64,000 nucleotides of DNA from an uncultured Candidatus Actinomarina sp. (GTDB taxonomy: Bacteria > Actinomycetota > Acidimicrobiia > Actinomarinales > Actinomarinaceae). Numbering within the stretch: the first letter of the stretch is position 1; each line of letters opens with the position of its first letter. The translations under genes and the position numbers were made by a program. Below, in pieces: positions 37,517-47,365 of this stretch. The stretch lies in NCBI GenBank assembly GCA_902519215.1, contig CABYIX010000002.1, positions 40,487 to 104,486 on the forward strand. Direction: 5' to 3'. The notes under the pieces are model-generated. The model did not search any database. It saw only the letters and a program-made list of their open reading frames with translations, and had not been told where the DNA came from.

Positions 37517-38044
37517 TTGTTTGAACTCTTAATTTTTTTCCTTCCTGCTTCTGTATTGATTATTGGAGCACTCATAGTTGTCTTTGCAAAAAATCCTGTT
37601 CATAATGCCATGGGCTTAGTCATGACATTAATTTCTCTTGCAATAATTTACATAACTTTAAATGCAACTTTTGTAGCAATGGTGCAGATGCTAGTTTACG
37701 CAGGTGCAGTCATGACCTTATTTCTTTTTGTGATAATGATGATAGGTGTGGACAAAAAAGAACAAACTTCAGATTCAATTAAAGGTCAAACCTTTCTTGT
37801 AAGTGGAGTTTTCTTAATTTTGATGTCTCTATTAGGTTATGTAGCGGTAAATTCAGAATTTAGTTGGAACCTCTGGTTTCCAGCAGTTGATTATGTTGTT
37901 GAGGGAACACCGCAGTTAATTGCAGGAACACTCTTTACTACTTGGATATTCCCCTTCGAGATTATATCTATCTTGTTGATTGTAGCTACCGCTGCTGCAA
38001 TAGCTCTAGCGTATGATTCAAAAATAAGGAATAAAGATGCTTGA
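37517..38044 (+). CDS. nuoJ: NADH-quinone oxidoreductase subunit J
   Basis: NuoJ, a five-helix membrane subunit, 175 residues from the TTG at 37517. This start lies one base after the nuoI stop and about 7 bases after GGAGGAA (37503-37509), which makes it more likely than an upstream in-frame start at 37466 inside nuo[22 protein letters not shown] is the typical third-helix segment with the pi-bulge region. Overlaps nuoK by 8 bases. Confidence 0.93.
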   Translation: MFELLIFFLPASVLIIGALIVVFAKNPVHNAMGLVMTLISLAIIYITLNATFVAMVQMLVYAGAVMTLFLFVIMMIGVDKKEQTSDSIKGQTFLVSGVFLILMSLLGYVAVNSEFSWNLWFPAVDYVVEGTPQLIAGTLFTTWIFPFEIISILLIVATAAAIALAYDSKIRNKDA

Positions 38045-38345
38045 AGTCACTACAGATTGGTACTTAACACTAGCTGCAATTCTTTTTTCTATTGGATTTT
38101 TTGGCATGATGATTCGAAAAAATGCATTAATAATGTTTATGTGCATTGAATTAATGTTAAATGCTGTAAATCTAACATTTATCGCTGCTTCTAAGCACTT
38201 TGGTCAGATAGATGGACAAATTGCAGTATTTTTTGTTTTAGTTGTAGCAGCTGCAGAAGTTGTGGTCGGCTTAGCAATAATTGTTTCAATATTTAGAAAA
38301 CAATCCTCAGCCTCCGTTGATGTGCTAAATGTATCAAGAGGATAG
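38037..38345 (+). CDS. nuoK: NADH-quinone oxidoreductase subunit K
   Basis: NuoK is a three-helix proton-channel subunit of the Mrp/MnhC type, 102 residues as usual. The conserved membrane Glu residues are in [16 protein letters not shown] and [14 protein letters not shown]. It is cotranslated with nuoJ by overlap. Confidence 0.95.
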   Translation: MLEVTTDWYLTLAAILFSIGFFGMMIRKNALIMFMCIELMLNAVNLTFIAASKHFGQIDGQIAVFFVLVVAAAEVVVGLAIIVSIFRKQSSASVDVLNVSRG

Positions 38346-38347
38346 TT

Positions 38348-40276
38348 TTGGATTTTTTATTTATACTTCCAATATTTCTTCCACTTCTAACTGCTATTTT
38401 TTTATTTTTAAATAGAAAAATATTTAATGAGTTAGTTACCAACTTTTTTACATTAAATAGCGCACTTTTGTCATTTGCTATTTCGTTTTTTGCTTTTGTT
38501 ACTTTTGCACTTGATAAATTTAAACCGATAAGCATAACTCTTTATCAATGGACTAGAACACCAGATATTACAATAGGGTTTACTCTTGATGGCCTATCGG
38601 GTGTCATGTTGCTTTTAGTAACTGGTCTTTCATTTGTAATTCAACTTTTTTCAACTTCATATATGGAAAAAGATGAAAAACATAGTAATTATTTTGTGTA
38701 TTTTAACTTCTTTGTCTTTTCCATGTTGCTTTTAGTTATGTCATCAAACTTTTTAGTTATGTTTTTTGGATGGGAATTGGTTGGGTTAAGTTCTTACTTA
38801 TTAATATCATTTTGGTCCCAAAAACCAGCTGCTGCTAAAGCAGGAAATAAAGCATTTGTTATTAATAGAATTGGAGATTTTGGATTTTTGATTGGACTGA
38901 TGATTATTTTAAATACATTCAATACTTTTGATTTCCATACAGTCATGCAGAGCTCAACCAATGTAAGTGAGAATACCATTACGACCATTTCTTTATTTTT
39001 ACTTCTAGGAGCTTTTGGAAAATCTGCTCAATTTCCCTTATTTAGCTGGTTACCTGACGCTATGGAAGGACCCACCCCAGCAAGTGCTTTAATCCACGCA
39101 GCGACAATGGTCACAGCTGGAGTTTTTATGCTTGTACGAATCTCTCCTATGCTTCAACATTCTGCTACCGCGAGCATTGTAATTATATCTTTCGGTTTAC
39201 TCACTGCACTAATAGCAGCATTTTCAGCTATGAATCAATATGATATTAAGAAAGTATTAGCCTACTCAACCATCTCCCAACTTGGTTTTATGTTTATAGC
39301 AATAGGAGCAGGTGCATATGTTGCAGCAATTTTTCACTTAGTTACACATGCTTTTTTTAAAGCACTTTTATTCCTCGGAGCTGGTGCGGTAATTCATTCC
39401 ATGCATCATGAACAAGATATGAGAAAAATGGGTGGATTAAGAAAAAGGATGCCTATTACTGCTGGAATGATGGGAATTGGGACTTTAGCTATTTCTGGAA
39501 TCCCACCCTTGGCTGGTTTTTGGTCAAAAGACGAAATACTTGCATCCGTGTTTGCTAAGGCAGGTATGGCAAACGAATTGGTATTTTCTATAATGTATTA
39601 TTTATTTTGGGCTCTAACACTTGGTGCAGCTTTACTTACAGCTTTTTATATGGGTAGGCACTGGTTATTAATTTTTGAAAAGGATAATGGAATAGATCAT
39701 TCAGAAGTTCAAGAGGCGCCAAAAGCTATGACAAGACCTTTAATTCTTTTAGGAATATTCTCAATTTTTATTGGCTTTATTAATACACCCTTCTTTCATG
39801 GCTTAGAAAAAGTTCTTCATGAAACGCTTGAGAATGTTGAAGTAACTCATCTTCCTGAGGGCATAGCACTCGTTATATTAGCTGTTCTCTCTATAGGAGC
39901 TGGATTTACAGGACTAATTATTGCTTTTCTTATATTTGGATTTCAATTACATAAAAGAATTAACTTAGGAAAATTTAAACTTGAGTCACCAATAAACCTT
40001 GTAAAAGATCTTTCAAGCAATGTTCTGTATTTAAATAAATTTGGAAATGTATTTTTTGTTTCGGGGATGAAAAACTTTTCAAGAAAAGTAGCTGTCGTTG
40101 TTGATGGGTTGATAATAGATGGGTCTGTTAATTTTATTTCTAGTGCATTTGGAAAAACTTCAAAAATTACCTCAGCAACACAAACAGGTCTAGTTAGAAA
40201 TTATGTTGTTTATTTCGGCTTATTTTTAATATTGTTAATATCACTTTTCATCTTTACTCCCTTGGTGGCACAATGA
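38348..40276 (+). CDS. nuoL: NADH-quinone oxidoreductase subunit L
   Basis: NuoL is the distal antiporter-like proton pump. The 642-residue protein starts with TTG behind an AGAGG site. It keeps WELVGLSSYLL (helix 5 Glu) and GKSAQFPLFSWLPDAMEGP (helix 7 Lys). GIPPLAGFWSKDEIL follows, then a C-terminal amphipathic lateral helix region and a last membrane helix. Overlaps nuoM by 4 bases. Confidence 0.95.
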   Translation: MDFLFILPIFLPLLTAIFLFLNRKIFNELVTNFFTLNSALLSFAISFFAFVTFALDKFKPISITLYQWTRTPDITIGFTLDGLSGVMLLLVTGLSFVIQLFSTSYMEKDEKHSNYFVYFNFFVFSMLLLVMSSNFLVMFFGWELVGLSSYLLISFWSQKPAAAKAGNKAFVINRIGDFGFLIGLMIILNTFNTFDFHTVMQSSTNVSENTITTISLFLLLGAFGKSAQFPLFSWLPDAMEGPTPASALIHAATMVTAGVFMLVRISPMLQHSATASIVIISFGLLTALIAAFSAMNQYDIKKVLAYSTISQLGFMFIAIGAGAYVAAIFHLVTHAFFKALLFLGAGAVIHSMHHEQDMRKMGGLRKRMPITAGMMGIGTLAISGIPPLAGFWSKDEILASVFAKAGMANELVFSIMYYLFWALTLGAALLTAFYMGRHWLLIFEKDNGIDHSEVQEAPKAMTRPLILLGIFSIFIGFINTPFFHGLEKVLHETLENVEVTHLPEGIALVILAVLSIGAGFTGLIIAFLIFGFQLHKRINLGKFKLESPINLVKDLSSNVLYLNKFGNVFFVSGMKNFSRKVAVVVDGLIIDGSVNFISSAFGKTSKITSATQTGLVRNYVVYFGLFLILLISLFIFTPLVAQ

Positions 40277-41760
40277 CTGGAATTATCCTTTCTCTTTTAT
40301 TGGTACCACTTTTTAGTGCTCTTCTAGTATTTTCTATTCCAAACAATCGAAAAGAGCTTTTTAGACCTATTGGAATTGTGTTTTCTCTAATTACGTTTAC
40401 ACAATCTATGTACATCCTGTTTAGTGATTATTCAAAATCAGATTTCCAAATTCTATTAAAGTTTGAGTGGATTCAAGTTTATGGTTTAGAAATAAACCTT
40501 GGCATATCCGGAATGTCAACTTTGCTTTTATTATTAAGCTCTTTACTTGTATTACTTTCTTTACTTTCTATTGGTAAAGACCATAGTGAGAGCAAAGGGT
40601 TCATTGGATCTATTTTAACTTTACATTTTGCAATTAATGGCGTTTTTATTAGCGGAGATTTAATTTCACTATTTATTTTCTTCGAAGCACTTTTGATACC
40701 TATGTATTTCTTAATGGGAATTTGGGGTGGTGATAATAGAAGATATGCAACTATTAAATTTATTTTATATACAGTCTTTGGATCAATATTTATCTTTATA
40801 GGTACTGTTTACACAGCTGTCATTAGCTATGGAGTTAATGCAAGATTAGCAGTTGATTTTGAAACACTTTCTACTCTTGAAATAACCGCTTCACAATCTA
40901 AGACTTTATTTCTATTATTTACTTTTGGCTTTCTCATTAAAGTTCCTATTTTCCCGCTACATACATGGCTACCTGATGCACACGTTGAAGCTCCAACTGC
41001 TGGAAGTATTTTATTAGCAGGTATTTTATTAAAAGTAGGAGCCTATGGAATTCTTAGAGTTTCAATACCGTTCTTTACAGAGGGTTTCTTAGAGTATAAA
41101 AATATAGTCGCAGTGTTGTCTGTAATTGGAATTATATATGGTGCTGTAGTTGCGATAGCTCAAATAGATATCAAAAAACTTATTGCATATTCCTCAATTA
41201 GTCATATGGGATATGTAATGCTTGGTATATCAGCTGGAGAGTTTTTAAGTATAGAGGGAGCAATTATTCAAATGATCAATCATGGAATAACTGCTGGTGC
41301 GTTATTTATGTTGGTTGGGTTTATATACGAAAGAAGACATACAAGAAATATAAGCTCTTTTGGTGGAGTTAAGATAACAATGCCTAGATATGCTGCAATC
41401 TTTCTCTTCACATCTTTTGCATCGATAGGTTTACCAGGATTGAATGGTTTCGTAGGAGAGTTTATGATTTTGATGGGAAGCTACAATTCTTATAAAATGT
41501 TAACTTCAATAGCTGCTTTTGGCGTTGTCTTAGCTGCTATTTATATGCTGTGGGCATATCAAAGAGTATTTACAGGACCTTTATCAAACGAAGAAAATAA
41601 AAATTTACAAGACTTGAATTTAAGAGAAACGGTATCTATTTTCCCTTTGGTTTTACTAATGTTATTTATAGGGATTTTTCCAAGTTATATTGAGAGCTTT
41701 GTTATTCAAGAAGCAGGAAATTTAAGTGAAACAATATCATTATTCAGGAGTACAAAATGA
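40273..41760 (+). CDS. nuoM: NADH-quinone oxidoreductase subunit M
   Basis: NuoM, the central antiporter-like pump, 495 residues with about 14 helices. Conserved charged membrane residues are in FFEALLIPMYFLMGIWGG and FLIKVPIFPLHTWLPDAHVE, followed by GINHGI-like NHGITAGALFMLVG. Overlaps nuoL and nuoN by 4 bases each. Confidence 0.96.
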   Translation: MTGIILSLLLVPLFSALLVFSIPNNRKELFRPIGIVFSLITFTQSMYILFSDYSKSDFQILLKFEWIQVYGLEINLGISGMSTLLLLLSSLLVLLSLLSIGKDHSESKGFIGSILTLHFAINGVFISGDLISLFIFFEALLIPMYFLMGIWGGDNRRYATIKFILYTVFGSIFIFIGTVYTAVISYGVNARLAVDFETLSTLEITASQSKTLFLLFTFGFLIKVPIFPLHTWLPDAHVEAPTAGSILLAGILLKVGAYGILRVSIPFFTEGFLEYKNIVAVLSVIGIIYGAVVAIAQIDIKKLIAYSSISHMGYVMLGISAGEFLSIEGAIIQMINHGITAGALFMLVGFIYERRHTRNISSFGGVKITMPRYAAIFLFTSFASIGLPGLNGFVGEFMILMGSYNSYKMLTSIAAFGVVLAAIYMLWAYQRVFTGPLSNEENKNLQDLNLRETVSIFPLVLLMLFIGIFPSYIESFVIQEAGNLSETISLFRSTK

Positions 41761-43229
41761 CAGGAATTTCTGATATTTTAGGATTCAACTTTGTTGTTAT
41801 TGGCCCGACATTAACTCTTCTTGCAACAGCTCTGATACTTCTTTTTGTAACAATTACTATTTCCACACCTACATTTGTAAAAAAATACGTTACTTTATTT
41901 GGTATTTTGTCTACCGTGTTTGCTGTATTTCTAAAATTTGGCTTATTTCTCTCTGATGGAGTCTCTTCTTATTTTTCTGAAAAGATTCTCTTAGACGAAT
42001 TTGCTCTAGTAGGTAATGTGTTAATAGTTTTAGTTTTGTTGTTTACTTTTAATTCTTTTTGGAAAACATCTTCTCAAATAGATAACAAAACAACCGAAGC
42101 TTTAATTCTAATTTTAATGTCAGCTTCAGGATTTTTACTGATGGTTGATTCTGAAAATTTTATTATGTTATTTATAGGTCTAGAAATTGGCTCTATAAGT
42201 CTCTATGCTCTTGCTGGCTTAAACAGGGGAGATCAGCTCAGTAATGAGGCATCATTAAAATATTTCCTTTTGGGGTCACTCGCCTCCTGTATATTAATTT
42301 ACGGAATCGCATTGGTTTATGTTTCCTTATCTATAAGTGGTGTTTATGAAACTAGCATAGCAATAAGCTTTATTGGCCCTGAAAATGTTCCACTGACAAG
42401 TCTTATTGGACTAATTTTAATAATTGTTGGATTGTTGTTTAAAGTTGCGGCAGCTCCATTTCAAGCATGGGCTCCTGATGTTTACCAAGGTTCTCCAACT
42501 GGTTATGTGGGTTACATGGCCTCAGTAGCAAAAGCTTCATCATTTATTGTTTTAGCTAGACTCTCAGCTGTTTCGTTGAATTTTATAATTGATAAGTTCG
42601 ATCTATTTTTTACTGCTGTCATAATTCTCTCAGTATTATTGGGTGCATTATTTGCAACTAATCAATCAGATCTTAAGAGATTGATAGCTTACAGTGGAGT
42701 TATACAATCTGGATTTATTCTTTCAGGTATATCGTTTGGAGTATATGGAATTAGTGCATCTATCTTTTATCTTGCAACGTACATTATTCAGCTTATTGGT
42801 GTGTTTACAATCTTTTCAATAATTAGTGGTCAACTTAGTTCAAATTTTGCAATTAGTAATTTATCTGGATTATTTAAAGAAAATAAATTTCTAACTATTA
42901 CTTTTTCAATCTTTATGCTTGGAATTGCAGGACTTCCATTGACTAGCGGTTTTGTATCAAAATTTATTTTAATTACAAATCTTTGGTCATATGAAAAATA
43001 TATATTAGTCACAGTATTGATGCTTTCTACCGTTGCCGGGTTTTACTTTTACTTAAAACCTATTTGGGTTGCTGCAGTTGAAAAAACAGACAATACAATT
43101 GAGCAAATTAAAATACAAAATTCTGATAAATTATTAATTAGTACGCTTGCATTTTTAACTATTTATTTAGGACTATTACCTAACACGCTTGTGAATATTA
43201 CTCGTTGGATGGTGGAAAACTATCTGTAA
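41757..43229 (+). CDS. nuoN: NADH-quinone oxidoreductase subunit N
   Basis: NuoN, the antiporter-like pump next to NuoK, 490 residues with 14 helices expected. It has IGLEIGSISLYALAGL and the helix 7 segment KVAAAPFQAWAPDVYQGSP, which is diagnostic of NuoN. It ends the canonical operon, and its TAA overlaps the ATG of a small membrane protein gene by one base. Confidence 0.96.
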   Translation: MTGISDILGFNFVVIGPTLTLLATALILLFVTITISTPTFVKKYVTLFGILSTVFAVFLKFGLFLSDGVSSYFSEKILLDEFALVGNVLIVLVLLFTFNSFWKTSSQIDNKTTEALILILMSASGFLLMVDSENFIMLFIGLEIGSISLYALAGLNRGDQLSNEASLKYFLLGSLASCILIYGIALVYVSLSISGVYETSIAISFIGPENVPLTSLIGLILIIVGLLFKVAAAPFQAWAPDVYQGSPTGYVGYMASVAKASSFIVLARLSAVSLNFIIDKFDLFFTAVIILSVLLGALFATNQSDLKRLIAYSGVIQSGFILSGISFGVYGISASIFYLATYIIQLIGVFTIFSIISGQLSSNFAISNLSGLFKENKFLTITFSIFMLGIAGLPLTSGFVSKFILITNLWSYEKYILVTVLMLSTVAGFYFYLKPIWVAAVEKTDNTIEQIKIQNSDKLLISTLAFLTIYLGLLPNTLVNITRWMVENYL

Positions 43230-43363
43230 TGCTAATTAAGATTATTCCATCCCCAGTAATGCATCACCAAGGTGGCTGGGATGAAATGTTGATGTTTTTA
43301 ATTCCTGCGTTATTACTTACCTGGCTTAGAAATAAACAAAAGAATGAAAACTTAGAGGAATAG
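43229..43363 (+). CDS. 44-residue single-pass membrane protein coupled to nuoN
   Basis: A 44-codon gene starts with the ATG of a TAATG overlap at the nuoN stop and has a GGTGG-containing segment upstream (about 43211). The product begins MLIKIIPSPVMHHQGGWDE, followed by one hydrophobic helix (MLMFLIPALLLTWL) and a charged tail. No family is assigned with certainty. The one-base coupling and the sharp soluble/helix/charged layout argue for a real protein, perhaps a small respiratory-chain accessory subunit. That role is inference. Confidence 0.6.
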   Translation: MLIKIIPSPVMHHQGGWDEMLMFLIPALLLTWLRNKQKNENLEE

Positions 43364-43398
43364 TATCTCAATATTCTAAAAATAGATAGAATACAATT

Positions 43399-44085
43399 AT
43401 GATTGAAATATCAAACCTCACTATGAGATACAAAAATGGAAAAGGTGTAGGAGATATCAATCTTACTGTTGACAATGGTGAAGTAAAAGGTCTTCTTGGA
43501 CCAAACGGAGCTGGAAAATCAACAACAATGAGAAGTCTTATGGGTTTTTTAATCCCCTCGGAGGGTTCTCTTTCAGTTGAGGGAATAAATACAATTGAAA
43601 ATCCTGTTGAAGCAAAGAAAATAATAGGATATTTACCTGGAGATCCTCAACTTCCACAAAATTTAAATTCAAAATCATTATTTAAACTTGGTGCTGATAT
43701 GAGAGCTAAATCAACTGATTATGCAATGGAATTAGCAGAAAAATTTGAATTGGAAGTTGATCAAACTATTAAAGAATTATCTAAAGGTAACAGACAAAAA
43801 GTCGCATTGATACTAGCAGTACTCCATAAGCCAAAGGCATTAATTTTAGACGAGCCAACTTCAGGCCTAGACCCTTTTCATCAAAGAACATTTTTTGAAA
43901 TTATTAAAGAATTTGCAAATAATGGTGCTGCAATACTTTTATCATCACATATTATTTCTGAGGTTGAAAAAGTTGCCGACTCAATGGCCGTTTTACGAGA
44001 CGGTGCAAAAGTATATGATGAATCTTATGAGACGTTTTCAAGCAAGGCTGCAGAACAGGGTGAAGATTTAGAAGACGCCTTTTAA
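43399..44085 (+). CDS. ABC transporter ATP-binding protein
   Basis: A 228-residue ABC ATPase with Walker A LLGPNGAGKSTT, signature LSKGNRQKVALILAVL and Walker B ALILDEPTSGLDP, then a SSHIISEVEKVAD switch region. It belongs to the group that pairs with ABC-2 type permeases. The next gene encodes such a permease 24 bases downstream. The signature Gly-Gly is changed to Lys-Gly, common in this subgroup. Substrate unknown. Confidence 0.88.
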   Translation: MIEISNLTMRYKNGKGVGDINLTVDNGEVKGLLGPNGAGKSTTMRSLMGFLIPSEGSLSVEGINTIENPVEAKKIIGYLPGDPQLPQNLNSKSLFKLGADMRAKSTDYAMELAEKFELEVDQTIKELSKGNRQKVALILAVLHKPKALILDEPTSGLDPFHQRTFFEIIKEFANNGAAILLSSHIISEVEKVADSMAVLRDGAKVYDESYETFSSKAAEQGEDLEDAF

Positions 44086-44109
44086 ATTTTATGACAGGAG
44101 AGAGGGTTA

Positions 44110-44934
44110 ATGTTTAATTACTTAAAATATATGGTGACAGTCCCAAGAAAATTTATTTTAAACTGGACAATTGCTCCTGGGTTGTATTTATTGGTACTCC
44201 CACTAGCTTTTGCAAACTCAAGTGTAGAGAGTTTACTTATCGATACTCAACGAGAGGCTTTTAGGGGTATGTCTGAAAATGAAACGATGATGAACTTGCT
44301 CGGAATTTCAGATTGGGATAACGTTTTTACCTTAGAAGGAATGGTAACAACTTATTTTATGATTCCTTTTGTGCCTATCTTAATTGGAATAGCCACAATA
44401 ATTCTCTTAAACAAACTTGGCTCAAAAGCCGAGGAAGACGGAACTTTCGAATTTGTTGCAGCCTTACCAATGACACGGTTAACACTTTACCTTACACAAT
44501 CACTGGTAGCTGTATTTTTTGGTTTGTTTGTATGCTTTGCATGGACGAATATTATGTTTATTCCAATTGCAACCATGGAACTTAGCCAAACACTCGATTA
44601 TGTACCTTTAATGAAAGCAACTTTACAGGGAGCTTTAGCTGGGGTAAGTTTTGGAGTTTTAGGGTTTGCACTTGGAGCATTTACAGGTAAATCATCAATG
44701 GCATGGGCTTTTGGTGGAGGTCTCATGGCAATTGAATATTTAGCAAATTCATTGAAAGGTACAAATGACTTATTTTTATGGATTGATGACAACATTTCTT
44801 CCTTTGGTGCGTATGGCAATCCCTACCAAGATGGTTTAATTGCTGGGGACTTATTTCTTGTAATTGGAAAAATAGCATTATTTTTGGCTATTGGGTTTAT
44901 TGGGTTTAGAAATAGATCTTTAAATCTAAGATAA
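44110..44934 (+). CDS. ABC-2 type transporter permease
   Basis: A 274-residue membrane protein with about six hydrophobic segments and a large outside loop after the first. LIGIATIILLNKLGSKAEEDGTFEF with an ALPMTR segment is typical of ABC-2 type permeases. Behind an AGGAGAG site, it follows its ATPase. The pair is probably an exporter; substrate unknown. Confidence 0.8.
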   Translation: MFNYLKYMVTVPRKFILNWTIAPGLYLLVLPLAFANSSVESLLIDTQREAFRGMSENETMMNLLGISDWDNVFTLEGMVTTYFMIPFVPILIGIATIILLNKLGSKAEEDGTFEFVAALPMTRLTLYLTQSLVAVFFGLFVCFAWTNIMFIPIATMELSQTLDYVPLMKATLQGALAGVSFGVLGFALGAFTGKSSMAWAFGGGLMAIEYLANSLKGTNDLFLWIDDNISSFGAYGNPYQDGLIAGDLFLVIGKIALFLAIGFIGFRNRSLNLR

Positions 44935-44973
44935 ATATTTCGTACAATTTCAATTATTACGTAATATTAACTT

Positions 44974-45405
44974 ATGCCAAATTTCTCGAGAACTATAACT
45001 GTTAAAGAAGACATTAATACTGTCTATGACTTCATGTCTGATTTCCGTAATTTGAGTAAATGGGCTGAGGGTGATGATGGTGAGTTAATAACAAAAGAGC
45101 CCCTAAGACTTGGCTCAGTATTTAGAGTTAAAACTCACTTTAACAACAAACCAAGAGTTTATGATTATGAAGTTGTTGAATGGGGCCCACCCTTAAGAGT
45201 TTCCCTTGAAGCAAAAGCAAGCATTTTTACAATCGTTGATACAATATTTTTGTCAGCAAATTCTAAAGGAACTGAGTTAACTTACTCAGTAAATATAAAA
45301 TTTAAATTTCCTTATGTAATACTCGCACCCTTTGTAAGTATTTTGTTTAATAAAGTTATGGATACCCAGATAAAGAGCTTAGGGGAAGTCATTGGTGAGG
45401 CTTAA
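44974..45405 (+). CDS. SRPBCC-family protein (polyketide cyclase/coenzyme Q-binding-like)
   Basis: The 143-residue protein has the START-like helix-grip layout: TVKEDINTVYDFMSDFRNLSKWAEG, a run of beta strands, and a long C-terminal helix. These proteins form a hydrophobic cavity for lipids or quinones; some bind ubiquinone. No catalytic residues can be assigned. It overlaps the next lipoprotein gene. Confidence 0.75.
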   Translation: MPNFSRTITVKEDINTVYDFMSDFRNLSKWAEGDDGELITKEPLRLGSVFRVKTHFNNKPRVYDYEVVEWGPPLRVSLEAKASIFTIVDTIFLSANSKGTELTYSVNIKFKFPYVILAPFVSILFNKVMDTQIKSLGEVIGEA

Positions 45406-45919
45406 GCTTTGCTTGTTATTGTTTGTTCTGTTGGTGAGTTGTCAAAACAGTGAGGATACTTACATGAGTCCTGAACTAAATGAATTTCCTACAATACAAG
45501 GAAATACCTTGAATAAAGAAAAAAAACTTGTTCCAGATGATTTCGTAGATAAAAATTTAGTTGTTATTGTTGCATTTCAACAATGGCATCAGGCATTAGT
45601 TGATGAATCTATATTGTTATTAGAAGAAAACGGACTTGGAGATACACACAATATTATTGAAGTTCCCACAATACGAAAATCTTCAAAGCTAAATGAAATT
45701 TATTTAGATGGAATAATGAGAGCAGGCATTAGAGATAATAGAATTAGAAATAGAACTATCACTGCATATTTAGATAAAGAAGAATTCAGACGCGATCTCG
45801 ATATTCCAAATGAAGACACTATCTATTGGTTCTTGGTAGCAAAAGATTCAAAAAATATTATTGCAAGGGGTTATGGAGTAATATCTCAAGAAGAATTGGA
45901 TTTAATTAACTCTTTTTAA
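45395..45919 (+). CDS. Lipoprotein of unknown function
   Basis: The 174-residue product has a short signal peptide ending LLVSC, a lipobox, followed by a domain of about 140 residues with LVVIVAFQQWHQALVDES and a GYGVISQEE end. This recalls a thioredoxin-like fold, but the usual CxxC is missing, so redox activity is unlikely. GTG 45395 is chosen because AGGGGAA (45381-45387) lies about 7 bases upstream; a TTG at 45392 is also possible. Function unknown. Confidence 0.55.
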   Translation: MRLKLCLLLFVLLVSCQNSEDTYMSPELNEFPTIQGNTLNKEKKLVPDDFVDKNLVVIVAFQQWHQALVDESILLLEENGLGDTHNIIEVPTIRKSSKLNEIYLDGIMRAGIRDNRIRNRTITAYLDKEEFRRDLDIPNEDTIYWFLVAKDSKNIIARGYGVISQEELDLINSF

Positions 45920-46296
45920 ATATAAATTGTTGCTAAATAAACGACGACAAGAGCAAGTAGTAACATAACACCATTAAATGCACCTCTTATCGCTTCACTT
46001 ACATTTGTAGCCAAACTATGAAAAGCAATCACAATACCAGCTAATCCTAGAACTGCTACTTCGATATACCAGTTAGAAGTAGTACTTTCATTTAAAAAGT
46101 AAAGAGCTATTCCTGATAATAAAGAAACTGCATAAGAGCTCCATGAAATCTTACTGAATAGATCTCTTAAGACACCTGTTGTATTTTTGGTTGGATCAAA
46201 TTTTGCTAACTTTGCAGCAAATATTGCCCAAGTAACCATAGACCCTAGCCAAATTGACAAACCAACAATATGTACATACTTTAAAATAACTTCCAT
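45916..46296 (-). CDS. CopD-like four-helix membrane protein
   Basis: A 126-residue membrane protein with four hydrophobic segments. It starts MEVILKYVHIVGLSIWLGSM, which matches CopD/DUF4149-like proteins, with a His in helix 1 that in some relatives binds heme or copper. A final polar segment and helix complete it. Convergent with the lipoprotein gene (4-base overlap). Role unknown. Confidence 0.65.
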   Translation of the reverse strand: MEVILKYVHIVGLSIWLGSMVTWAIFAAKLAKFDPTKNTTGVLRDLFSKISWSSYAVSLLSGIALYFLNESTTSNWYIEVAVLGLAGIVIAFHSLATNVSEAIRGAFNGVMLLLALVVVYLATIYI

Positions 46297-46337
46297 ATTG
46301 AAATGCTAGCATTTTTAATTTCTTTTATGATATTGAT

Positions 46338-47333
46338 ATGGATGAATATAAAGCGTGGGTTCAAAAAAATGTTGCTTCCTTTACAAATCTTGAATACACG
46401 TTAATGGAATACCCAAAATGCAATAAAGGTGAATTAATTATTGAAACTAAAGCAGCCACTTTAAATTTTGCGGACCTTCTTTTGTCTAGTGGAATGTATC
46501 AATCAAACCCAGAGATACCATTTGTTCCTGGTTTTGAGGTTGCAGGTATAGTGAAAGAAGTTTCACCTAATAGTGCATTTGAAGTTGGAGATAGGGTAAT
46601 AGCTGCAACGACTGTTTTTAGATCAGGCAGGCATGGAAGCTTCGGAGATTATTGCATAGCTTCTGAAAATCTAACTTATAAGCTACCTAGTGATATTTCA
46701 TATGAAGTTGGGGCCGCAATACTTATGTCCTATCTAACTTCTGACTTCGCACTACACAGAAGGGCAGAATTAAAAAACAACGAACTTGTATTGATTAACG
46801 CTGCTGCTGGAGGAGTTGGAATTGCTGCTCTTCAATTGGCAAAAATTTCTGGAGCAAGAGTTATTGCTGCAGTTGGCACTGAACAAAAGAGAAAGCTTGT
46901 CGAAAAATATAATCCGGAACTTGTCATTAACTATCAAGAAGAAAATCTTCGTGAAACTGTGGAAGCCCATTTTGGTAAGAGACCAGTAAATATATTCTAT
47001 GACCAAGTTGGAGGTCAGGCATATGATGAGGGGGTTAAGTTGCTTAGTTCAGAAGGAAGAGCATTAATTGTTGGGTTTGCAAGTGGTAACATACCATCCC
47101 AACTGCTTAGCTATCTCCTAGTTAAAAATATTACGATTATAGGTGTCTTCATGATTAGCTTTGAGGACAATGATAAAGAATACTTAAAAAGTAGAATAGA
47201 AATTATTTTTGAACACTATAGAAATAAAAAAATAAAACCAGTTTTTGAAACAATAGATTTTGAAAATATTATTGAGTATTTAGATCTTATCGGAAGCAGA
47301 AAAACTGTTGGAAGAATAGTTGCTGTTAAGTAA
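46338..47333 (+). CDS. Quinone oxidoreductase-like zinc-independent MDR protein
   Basis: This 331-residue medium-chain dehydrogenase/reductase has the GroES-like N-terminal domain (AATLNFADLLLSSGMY, FVPGFEVAGIV) and a Rossmann domain with NAAAGGVGIAALQLAK. The Cys/His zinc ligands of alcohol dehydrogenases are absent, as in NADPH:quinone reductases. It probably reduces quinones or enoyl substrates with NADPH; the substrate is not known. Confidence 0.85.
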   Translation: MDEYKAWVQKNVASFTNLEYTLMEYPKCNKGELIIETKAATLNFADLLLSSGMYQSNPEIPFVPGFEVAGIVKEVSPNSAFEVGDRVIAATTVFRSGRHGSFGDYCIASENLTYKLPSDISYEVGAAILMSYLTSDFALHRRAELKNNELVLINAAAGGVGIAALQLAKISGARVIAAVGTEQKRKLVEKYNPELVINYQEENLRETVEAHFGKRPVNIFYDQVGGQAYDEGVKLLSSEGRALIVGFASGNIPSQLLSYLLVKNITIIGVFMISFEDNDKEYLKSRIEIIFEHYRNKKIKPVFETIDFENIIEYLDLIGSRKTVGRIVAVK

Positions 47334-47365
47334 CAACAGAAAAATAAATTACTAATATATAAGAA

